NCBI GenBank assembly: GCA_044376465.1
Contig: JBILKW010000005.1
Location: 1-27,616 of the forward strand
Origin: CAJBVG01 sp044376465
GTDB lineage: Bacteria; Bacteroidota; Bacteroidia; Sphingobacteriales; Sphingobacteriaceae
Length of the DNA: 27,616 nucleotides
Direction of reading: 5' to 3'
The translations under genes and the position numbers were made by a program. The number at the start of each line of letters is the position of its first letter. Within the stretch, counting starts at the first letter, position 1. Of this stretch, positions 22,743 through 27,616 are shown one piece after another. Under the pieces are notes generated by a model. The model was given only the letters and a program-made list of their open reading frames with translations, was not told the origin of the DNA and did no database searches.

Positions 22743-22777
22743 GGATTCAAGCTTAGAGCTATTTACAAGCCGAATCC
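22743..22777 (-). promoter_or_regulatory. Leader hairpin upstream of rpsJ
   Basis: GGATTC (22743-22748) pairs with GAATCC (22772-22777), continued after small bulges by GCTT (22751-22754) and AAGC (22767-22770), leaving a 12-base loop. It lies 28 bases before the rpsJ ATG. No T-run follows. It is placed where the S10-operon leader structure (L4 target) sits in E. coli, but the sequence is not obviously related. Confidence 0.45.
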
Positions 22778-22783
22778 TATTAA

Positions 22784-22819
22784 TTTGCACATTTACGCAT
22801 TTGCGTATTTGCACATTGT
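22784..22819 (-). repeat. Degenerate 8-bp tandem repeat (AAATNNGC) after the fusA stop
   Basis: On the coding strand, after the TAA stop of fusA: ACAATGTGC, AAATACGC, AAATGCGT, AAATGTGC, then AAATTAAT. The last coding bases before the stop (AATGCG) look like a unit too. The units vary at positions 5-8 but keep the 8-base step. Confidence 0.7.
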
Positions 22820-24931
22820 TTACGCATTGACAGTTTTACCTTTTGCTTTTGCGATTACTTCGTCTTGTACGTTTCTAGGTGCTTCAGAGTAATGGTCGAA
22901 CTCCATAGTTGAAGTTGCGCGACCTGAAGTGATGGTACGTAATTGAGTTACATAACCAAACATTTCTGAAAGCGGTACTTGTGCTTTAATTACTTGTGAA
23001 CCTGCACGTGTATCCATGCCTTGTAATTGTCCTCTTCTTCTGTTCATATCACCAATTACATCTCCCATGTTTTCTTCTGGAGTTAAGATTTCAACTTTCA
23101 TAATTGGCTCCATCAATACTGGCTTCGCTTTTGGTAAGGCTTCACGGAATGCTGAACGTGCACATATCTCAAATGATAAAGCATCTGAATCGACTGCGTG
23201 GAATGAACCATCAATCAATCTTACTTTCATGCTCGATAAAGGATATCCTGCTAATACACCGTTAACCATGGCAGCGGCAAAACCTTTTTCTACCGATGGA
23301 ATAAATTCTCTTGGAATAGAACCACCTGTAATTTCGTTCACGAATTGTAAACCACCTTTTTCCCAATCTGCATCAACCGGAGAAATAACAATTTGGATAT
23401 CCGCGAATTTACCACGACCACCTGTTTGTTTTTTATATGTTTCTCTGTGTTGAATTGAACCAGTGATTGCCTCTTTGTAGGCAACTTGAGGTGCTCCTTG
23501 ATTTACTTCTACTTTGAATTCTCTTTTTAAACGATCCATTAAGATGTCTAAGTGAAGCTCACCCATACCTGAGATTACAGTTTGACCTGTTTCTTGATCC
23601 GTTTGCACACGAAATGTAGGATCTTCTTCAGCTAATTTACCTAATGCAATACCTAATTTATCAACATCGGCTTGAGTTTTAGGCTCAATTGCCAAACCGA
23701 TAACTGGCTCTGGGAAAACCATCGATTCTAATACGATTGGCTTCTTCTCATCGCAAAGTGTATCACCTGTTTTGATGTCTTTAAATCCAACTACCGCTGC
23801 AATATCACCAGCACCTACGTTAGGAATTGGGTTTTGCTTATTCGCGTGCATTTGGAAGATACGTGAGATACGCTCTTTGTTGTTTGAACGCGTGTTGTAT
23901 ACATACGAACCTGCTTCCAAGTTTCCAGAATAAACACGGATGAAACATAAACGACCTACGAATGGATCTGTTGCAATTTTGAAAGCTAACGCTGCAAACG
24001 GTTCGTTTACATCTGGCTTCACTAAAATTTCTTCACCTGTATCTGGATTTGTACCAGCAACTCCTTTAGAATCCATTGGCGATGGCAATAATTCCATCAC
24101 GTAGTCTAACATTGTTTGTACACCTTTATTTTTGAACGATGATCCGCAAACCATCGGTACTATTTTAGCATCTAATACCGCTTGGCGTAATGCATCTAAT
24201 ACTTCACGTTCAGTGATGGTTTCTGGAGCGTCAAAGAATTTAGTCATTAAATTCTCATCGTATTCAGCTACCGATTCTAATAATTTCTCTCTCCATTGTG
24301 CAACCTCATCTAACATATCATCAGGAATTGGAACTTCTGTAAAAGTCATGCCTTTATCGTGTTCATTCCAAACAATTCCTCTGTTATTGATCAAGTCAAC
24401 CACCCCTTTGAATGCATCTTCTGCTCCGATTGGCAATTGCAATGGAACTGCGTTAGAGCCTAACATTTCTTTTACTTGGTTAACCACTTTTAAGAAATCG
24501 GCACCTGCACGGTCCATTTTATTTACGAAACCAATACGTGGCACTTCGTAGTTATTAGCTAATCTCCAGTTTGTTTCCGATTGAGGTTCAACACCGTCAA
24601 CCGCAGAAAATAAAAATACTAAACCATCTAATACACGTAACGAACGATTTACCTCTACTGTAAAGTCAACGTGACCCGGAGTATCGATAACGTTTACGTG
24701 ATAATTTTGGCCTCTGTATTTCCAGTTTACAGTTGTAGCAGCAGAAGTGATGGTAATACCACGCTCTTGCTCTTGCGCCATCCAGTCCATGGTTGCAGCA
24801 CCTTCGTGCACTTCACCAATTTTATGACTAACACCTGCATAATATAAAATACGCTCCGTTGTTGTTGTTTTACCAGCATCAATGTGAGCAGCAATTCCTA
24901 TATTTCTTGTATATCTTAAATCTCTTGACAT
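22820..24931 (-). CDS. fusA: Elongation factor G
   Basis: A 703-residue GTPase that drives tRNA-mRNA translocation and, with RRF, ribosome recycling. G1 is AHIDAGKTTTTE (15-26), the switch I end RGITIT is at 58-63, G3 DTPGH at 83-87 and G4 NKMD at 137-140. Domains II-V follow, with the domain IV tip region around GYPLSSMKVRLIDGSFHAVD. Length is normal. It starts 23 bases after rpsG. tuf does not follow as it does in E. coli; an 8-bp repeat and then rpsJ follow instead. The start is preceded by an A-rich leader without Shine-Dalgarno. Confidence 0.99.
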   Translation of the reverse strand: MSRDLRYTRNIGIAAHIDAGKTTTTERILYYAGVSHKIGEVHEGAATMDWMAQEQERGITITSAATTVNWKYRGQNYHVNVIDTPGHVDFTVEVNRSLRVLDGLVFLFSAVDGVEPQSETNWRLANNYEVPRIGFVNKMDRAGADFLKVVNQVKEMLGSNAVPLQLPIGAEDAFKGVVDLINNRGIVWNEHDKGMTFTEVPIPDDMLDEVAQWREKLLESVAEYDENLMTKFFDAPETITEREVLDALRQAVLDAKIVPMVCGSSFKNKGVQTMLDYVMELLPSPMDSKGVAGTNPDTGEEILVKPDVNEPFAALAFKIATDPFVGRLCFIRVYSGNLEAGSYVYNTRSNNKERISRIFQMHANKQNPIPNVGAGDIAAVVGFKDIKTGDTLCDEKKPIVLESMVFPEPVIGLAIEPKTQADVDKLGIALGKLAEEDPTFRVQTDQETGQTVISGMGELHLDILMDRLKREFKVEVNQGAPQVAYKEAITGSIQHRETYKKQTGGRGKFADIQIVISPVDADWEKGGLQFVNEITGGSIPREFIPSVEKGFAAAMVNGVLAGYPLSSMKVRLIDGSFHAVDSDALSFEICARSAFREALPKAKPVLMEPIMKVEILTPEENMGDVIGDMNRRRGQLQGMDTRAGSQVIKAQVPLSEMFGYVTQLRTITSGRATSTMEFDHYSEAPRNVQDEVIAKAKGKTVNA

Positions 24932-24954
24932 TGTGTTTTTGTTGTATCTATGTA

Positions 24955-25422
24955 CTAGAATCTAAAATGTGAGAATGCTTTGTTAGCTTCTGCCATTTTA
25001 TGTGTGTCTTCTTTTTTCTTAATGGCTGCACCTTCGTTTTTAGCTGCTGCAATGATTTCACCCGCTAAACGGTCTACCATTGTTTTTTCGCCACGCTTAC
25101 GTGCATACCCAATTAACCACTTCATGCCTAAAGCAGATTTACGCTCTGGGCGAACTTCTGTTGGTACTTGGAAGTTAGCTCCACCTACACGGCGACTCTT
25201 AACCTCTACTGCTGGCATTACGTTTGTTAATGCTTTTCTCCAAGTATCTAATCCGTTCTCACTCGTTTTCTTTTCTACTAATTCTATAGCATCGTAAAAA
25301 ATACCGAAAGCAGTTGATTTTTTGCCTTCATACATCATATTGTTTACGAATTTTGTTACCATCACATCATTAAATTTCGGATCAGGTAGTATAATTCTTT
25401 TTTTCGGTTTTGACTTTCTCAT
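24955..25422 (-). CDS. rpsG: 30S ribosomal protein S7
   Basis: A 155-residue S7, which organises the 30S head and contacts E-site tRNA; in E. coli it represses the str operon. Conserved parts: KKRIILPDPKFNDVMVTKFV, NNMMYEGKKSTAFGIFYDAI, the beta-hairpin VMPAVEVKSRRVGGANFQVP and RKSALGMKWLIGYARKRGEK. The end MAEANKAFSHFRF is typical. It starts 29 bases after rpsL and ends 23 before fusA. No autoregulatory structure can be read in the short rpsL-rpsG gap. Confidence 0.99.
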   Translation of the reverse strand: MRKSKPKKRIILPDPKFNDVMVTKFVNNMMYEGKKSTAFGIFYDAIELVEKKTSENGLDTWRKALTNVMPAVEVKSRRVGGANFQVPTEVRPERKSALGMKWLIGYARKRGEKTMVDRLAGEIIAAAKNEGAAIKKKEDTHKMAEANKAFSHFRF

Positions 25423-25451
25423 TTTCTTAGATCAATCGTTGCGTCCTCTAA

Positions 25452-25859
25452 TTATTTCTTTTTACCTTTTGTTGCAGGTGCTTGTCCTGGCTTAGGTTTT
25501 TTGGTACCGTATTTAGAACGGCGTTGGTTTCTTCCTTCTACCCCTGAAGTATCTAAAGTACCACGGATGATGTGGTAACGTACTCCTGGTAAATCTTTAA
25601 CCCTTCCGCCTCTAATCAATACAATTGAGTGCTCTTGTAAGTTGTGGCCTTCACCCGGGATGTAAGCATTTACTTCCTTTGTGTTGGTTAAACGTACCCT
25701 TGCAACTTTACGCATTGCCGAATTTGGTTTCTTAGGAGTGGTTGTATAAACACGTGTGCATACACCTCTTCGCTGCGGACATGAGTCCAAGGCTGGCGAC
25801 TTACTTTTGTCGACCATAGCTACTCTCCCTTTTCTTACTAACTGTTGTATAGTAGGCAT
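25452..25859 (-). CDS. rpsL: 30S ribosomal protein S12
   Basis: A 135-residue S12 at the decoding centre. The start MPTIQQLVRKGR, the loop TTTPKKPNSAMRKV with both lysines at 43-44, and RGGRVKDLPGVRYHIIRG are all wild type, so none of the classic streptomycin-resistance changes at the PKKPNS and GRVKDLPG sites is present. A basic end (RRSKYGTKKPKPGQAPATKG) is a little longer than in E. coli. It is the first gene of the 33-gene run; a good promoter candidate lies about 60 bases upstream of its ATG. Confidence 0.99.
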   Translation of the reverse strand: MPTIQQLVRKGRVAMVDKSKSPALDSCPQRRGVCTRVYTTTPKKPNSAMRKVARVRLTNTKEVNAYIPGEGHNLQEHSIVLIRGGRVKDLPGVRYHIIRGTLDTSGVEGRNQRRSKYGTKKPKPGQAPATKGKKK

Positions 25860-25922
25860 TTTATCTAATATATTTTTTTAATATGTTCTAAAAAAGACGT
25901 AATACTCCCTTTTGAGGGACTG

Positions 25923-25952
25923 CAAAGGTAACAACAATCTATTAATTCACAA
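25923..25952 (-). promoter_or_regulatory. Promoter of the str/ribosomal run (upstream of rpsL)
   Basis: On the - strand TTG (25952-25950) and TACCTTTG (25930-25923) are separated by exactly 19 bases, a full match to the Bacteroidota consensus TTG-N19-TAnnTTTG. The start of transcription would be near 25918, giving a leader of about 60 bases. The TTG lies inside one arm (CCCTTGTG on the - strand) of an 8-bp inverted repeat. Confidence 0.75.
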
Positions 25953-26006
25953 GGGCTAATGTTAAAAATATTGAAGAATATTAGGTCTGATGCCTGAACC
26001 CTTGTG
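25948..26006. promoter_or_regulatory. Nested inverted repeats overlapping the rpsL promoter
   Basis: CACAAGGG (25948-25955) and CCCTTGTG (25999-26006) are perfect inverted copies 43 bases apart; between them AATATT-GAAG-AATATT (25967-25982) forms another dyad. The inner arm overlaps the -33 TTG. It may be an operator, a UP-like element or a transcript hairpin after pth. Confidence 0.45.
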
Positions 26007-26018
26007 CTTTAAGAATTA

Positions 26019-26038
26019 AATAACTGAAAATCAGTTAT
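26019..26038 (-). terminator. Weak hairpin at the pth stop codon
   Basis: ATAACTGA (26020-26027) and TCAGTTAT (26031-26038) form a perfect 8-bp stem with a 3-base loop; the TGA stop of pth is in one arm. The stem is A/T-rich and followed only by TTTAATTCTT on the - strand, so it is at most a weak terminator. Confidence 0.4.
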
Positions 26039-26588
26039 ATTTAGTCATTGTAAGCTCACATCCAATGCTCACAAAACTCTTTATCATGTCCATTGATTTT
26101 GAAATTAACTCCGGTAATGCCGGAATTTCATCCTCATCAAATCCACTTAACACATAATCGACTTGTCTTCCTTTCGGAAAATTATCACTAATACCGAATC
26201 TTAGCCTCGGATAATTGTTATGTCCGAGCATTAAATTGATGTTTTTTAATCCATTATGTCCTGCATCCGCTCCTTTTGGGCGCATTTTGACCGAACCAAA
26301 CGGAATTGCCAAATCGTCGACTATTACCAAAACATGGTTTACTGGCACTTTTAAAGCATCCATCCAATACTTCAATGCCTTTCCGCTCAAATTCATATAG
26401 GTAGTTGGCTTTATTAAGGTTACTTGCCTACCCTTCATGCTAAATTCGGCCACCGATGCATATCGCTCTGTACTAAATTTAATGCCTTGCTCCTTTGCCA
26501 AGCCATCTAATACCATAAAACCAGCATTATGCCTGGTATCTGCATATTCCGGGCCGATGTTCCCTAGGCCAACGATTAAGTATTTCAT
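26031..26588 (-). CDS. pth: Peptidyl-tRNA hydrolase
   Basis: A 185-residue hydrolase that frees tRNA from peptides dropped during translation. The fold's signature GLGNIGPEYADTRHNAGF contains the catalytic His (H20) and binding Asn; VIVDDLAIPFGSVKMRPKG has the conserved Asp pair, and GADAGHNGLKNI the third site. I use the ATG at 26588; a TTG frame at 26597 adds three residues only. A TATCTTTG box ends 6 bases before this ATG, so the mRNA may have no leader. It follows rplY after a strong terminator, giving the prs-rplY-pth order also known from B. subtilis (prs-ctc-spoVC). Confidence 0.97.
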   Translation of the reverse strand: MKYLIVGLGNIGPEYADTRHNAGFMVLDGLAKEQGIKFSTERYASVAEFSMKGRQVTLIKPTTYMNLSGKALKYWMDALKVPVNHVLVIVDDLAIPFGSVKMRPKGADAGHNGLKNINLMLGHNNYPRLRFGISDNFPKGRQVDYVLSGFDEDEIPALPELISKSMDMIKSFVSIGCELTMTKYN

Positions 26589-26594
26589 GAGGGG

Positions 26595-26624
26595 CAAAGA
26601 TAATTGTAAATTGTGAATGGTGAA
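26595..26624 (-). promoter_or_regulatory. Promoter candidate directly before pth
   Basis: On the - strand TATCTTTG (26602-26595) matches the -7 box exactly. Nineteen bases upstream lies TTC (26624-26622) where TTG is expected; this TTC is part of the ATTCACC repeat. Only six bases (CCCCTC) separate the box from the ATG, so transcription would begin at or just before the start codon. Confidence 0.5.
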
Positions 26625-26638
26625 TGGTGAATTGGAGG
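26604..26638 (-). repeat. 7-bp tandem repeat (ATTCACC) upstream of pth
   Basis: On the - strand ATTCACC, ATTCACC, ATTCACA, ATTTACA run directly into the TATCTTTG box of pth. The units keep a strict 7-base step. The inverse unit (TTGTGAA) occurs twice at 26694-26707, and ten bases (AATTGTGAAT against ATTCACAATT) can pair. Confidence 0.75.
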
Positions 26639-26658
26639 AAGTGAGTAAAAATTTATTA

Positions 26659-26707
26659 GGTTATTTGGTTAAATGGTAGCTTAATTGCCTTAATTCACAA
26701 TTCACAA
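26659..26707. repeat. Short direct repeats between the rplY terminator and pth
   Basis: On the + strand GGTTATTT, GGTTAAAT and GGTAGCTT (26659-26682) form a degenerate 8-base step, followed by two exact TTCACAA units (26694-26707) that are the inverse of the repeat next to pth. Together with the pth-side array most of this 120-base gap is short repeats. Confidence 0.55.
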
Positions 26708-26709
26708 TT

Positions 26710-26784
26710 AAATAAACGAAACAGTTAGAAATTAAAAAAGCCGCTTATAGCGGCTTTTTTAATTTCTAACTGTTTCGTTTATTT
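26710..26784. repeat. 75-bp perfect palindrome (36-bp arms, 3-base loop) containing the rplY terminator
   Basis: Arms 26710-26745 and 26749-26784 are perfect reverse complements over 36 bases with the loop TAT. The centre is the terminator stem; the outer parts (GAAACAGTTAGAAATT and its complement) are not needed for termination. The outer end of one arm covers the rplY stop codon (26779-26781) and one base of the last Lys codon. Confidence 0.92.
26734..26760 (-). terminator. Intrinsic terminator of rplY
   Basis: GCCGCT/AGCGGC core with a TAT loop, extended by A6 and T6 to a strong stem, with a six-T run on the - strand (26739-26734). Because the whole palindrome is symmetric it should work in both directions. 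It ends transcription of prs-rplY, 19 bases after the rplY stop. Confidence 0.88.
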
Positions 26785-27360
26785 TCCTTTTGCTTCTGCA
26801 GCAGCAGCTTCACGTAATGCTCTTGAAGTTTCAACAGATACGATTGAGTTTGCTTTTGCATCTAAGATCAAACAATTAGGAACTGAAACCTCGCTTACGC
26901 GAATCATTTTGCCTAATTCTAAACCATCAATGTTTACCATCACATTGTCTGTCATGTCTTTTGGTAAACCTTTAACTTTTAATCTTTTAATTTTGTGTAC
27001 TAATTTACCACCCATTTTAACACCTGGTGAAGTACCGCTGAAACGAACTGGCAACAACATGGTAACCGGTTTATCTTCGAATACTTCCATGAAGTCGATG
27101 TGATTAATTAAATCGGTTAATGGATGAAACTGGATATCTTGCATGGTAGCTTTGTATTTCTTACCATCAATGTTTAATTCCACGAAGTAAACTTCAGGAG
27201 TGTACACAAGGGATTTTAGATCTGCTTCGAATACTGAAAAGTGAACTTGTTCTTTTCCACCATACAATACACATGGAACCTTACCTTGGTAACGTAGCTC
27301 CTTTGCATCTCTTTTCCCTACGTTCTGACGTGCAGAACCGCTAATTGAGATTGTTTTCAT
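26779..27360 (-). CDS. rplY: 50S ribosomal protein L25/CTC (general stress form)
   Basis: A 193-residue protein of the L25/TL5/CTC family, which binds 5S rRNA. It has the N-terminal L25 domain (residues 1-90: SGSARQNVGKRDAKELRYQG, KVPCVLYGG, YKATMQDIQFHPLTD, DFMEVF) and the additional C-terminal TL5-like domain (about 95-180: LPVRFSGTSPGVKMGGKLVH, GLELGKMIRVSEV) missing in the short 94-residue E. coli L25. The end is Ala/Glu/Lys-rich (AAAAEAKGK). It lies 48 bases after prs and is followed by a strong terminator whose palindrome includes its stop codon. Confidence 0.97.
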   Translation of the reverse strand: MKTISISGSARQNVGKRDAKELRYQGKVPCVLYGGKEQVHFSVFEADLKSLVYTPEVYFVELNIDGKKYKATMQDIQFHPLTDLINHIDFMEVFEDKPVTMLLPVRFSGTSPGVKMGGKLVHKIKRLKVKGLPKDMTDNVMVNIDGLELGKMIRVSEVSVPNCLILDAKANSIVSVETSRALREAAAAEAKGK

Positions 27361-27408
27361 TTTTATTTTATTTTAAATTGTTTCTTTTCTAAATACTAGA
27401 GACTAGTG

Positions 27409-27616
27409 TTATGATATCTTAAATAAATCACTAATTGAACCGTGTTCGTTCACGTTTGCAATTGCTTTACTAAACAAATCAGCCACAGAAAGCACCTTTA
27501 TTTTAGGGCTTGTGTGTTTCAATGGAATCGTATCGCAAACTATTAGCTCATCTAATACCGAATTTTCAATGTTTTCATAAGCTTTCCCCGATAATACTGG
27601 ATGTGTACAAACCGCT
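27409..27616 (-). CDS. prs: Ribose-phosphate pyrophosphokinase, C-terminal part (cut by window edge)
   Basis: The last 68 codons of a frame entering from the right edge: AVCTHPVLSGKAYENIENSV, then LDELIVCDTIPLKH and ending in SISDLFKIS and TAA. THPVLSG and the DELIVTDTIPL-like stretch are hallmarks of PRPP synthase, which makes PRPP from ribose 5-phosphate and ATP for nucleotide, His and Trp synthesis. The catalytic loop lies outside the window. It is probably co-transcribed with rplY (48-base gap, no terminator). CTAGT-containing bases just after its stop resemble the 8-bp repeats seen after other genes here. Confidence 0.93.
   Translation of the reverse strand, partial: AVCTHPVLSGKAYENIENSVLDELIVCDTIPLKHTSPKIKVLSVADLFSKAIANVNEHGSISDLFKIS

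Noticed and set aside
23016..23453. 145-residue + strand frame within fusA
   Set aside because: Antisense shadow of a highly conserved gene; no recognisable protein features.
24932..24954. tuf gene expected after fusA
   Set aside because: fusA is followed by rpsJ; no EF-Tu sequence is in the window, which is normal for this phylum.
25725..25732. Streptomycin-resistance change in rpsL
   Set aside because: The PKKPNS lysines and the GRVKDLPG lysine are both wild type.

Overview
The window is a stretch of chromosome from a low-GC member of the Bacteroidota (Bacteroidetes), probably a free-living Flavobacteriia/Chitinophagia/Sphingobacteriia-type organism; I cannot narrow it further without a search. 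Several signs agree: ribosomal proteins of Bacteroidota type (zinc-ligand-poor L36, 89-residue S14 without a zinc knuckle, tailed S3 and L17), A-rich leaders mostly lacking Shine-Dalgarno motifs, promoter candidates of the form TTG-N19-TAnnTTTG, DUF4249-like and M13-type lipoproteins, and the prs-rplY-pth trio.

Layout. Positions 22-3749 (+ strand) hold an M42 aminopeptidase, an exported M13 metallopeptidase lipoprotein and a Blc-type lipocalin. A 372-bp convergent gap with hairpins follows (3750-4121). Everything after that is on the - strand. Read in transcription order from the right edge: the 3' end of prs, rplY (L25/CTC), a strong terminator inside a 75-bp near-perfect palindrome, and pth. 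Next comes a 33-gene translation run from rpsL (25859) to rplQ (7577): str (rpsL-rpsG-fusA), S10 (rpsJ to rpsQ), spc (rplN to rpmJ, with secY, map and infA) and alpha (rpsM-rpsK-rpsD-rpoA-rplQ). It is followed by an intrinsic terminator (7505-7537), then a 39-bp-arm inverted repeat of the CCCCTCTCC/GGAGAGGGG type, a lipoprotein gene with its own terminator, and dnaK with its own promoter candidate and terminator.

How it works together. The core run supplies most proteins of both ribosomal subunits, EF-G, IF-1, RNA polymerase alpha, the SecY channel and methionine aminopeptidase. The only strong promoter candidate seen for it lies upstream of rpsL; a weaker internal one lies before rpsH. Hairpins between rpsJ/rplC, rpsK/rpsD, rpsD/rpoA and rpoA/rplQ may tune expression. 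DnaK folds new proteins, and pth and rplY belong to the same translation theme. I see no mobile element with genes, no CRISPR array, no tRNA or rRNA and no phage genes.

The coding content is ordinary housekeeping, and I found no new enzyme or defence system. What is unexplained lies between genes: short 8-bp tandem repeats of the form [TA]A[GA]TNNGC that start at or within a few bases of stop codons at four separate genes (dnaK, rplQ, rpsK, fusA); 7-bp repeats and a TATCTTTG box right next to the pth start (possible leaderless mRNA); two long perfect inverted repeats; and three clear Shine-Dalgarno-like motifs clustered in the spc region of a genome that otherwise seems to do without them.
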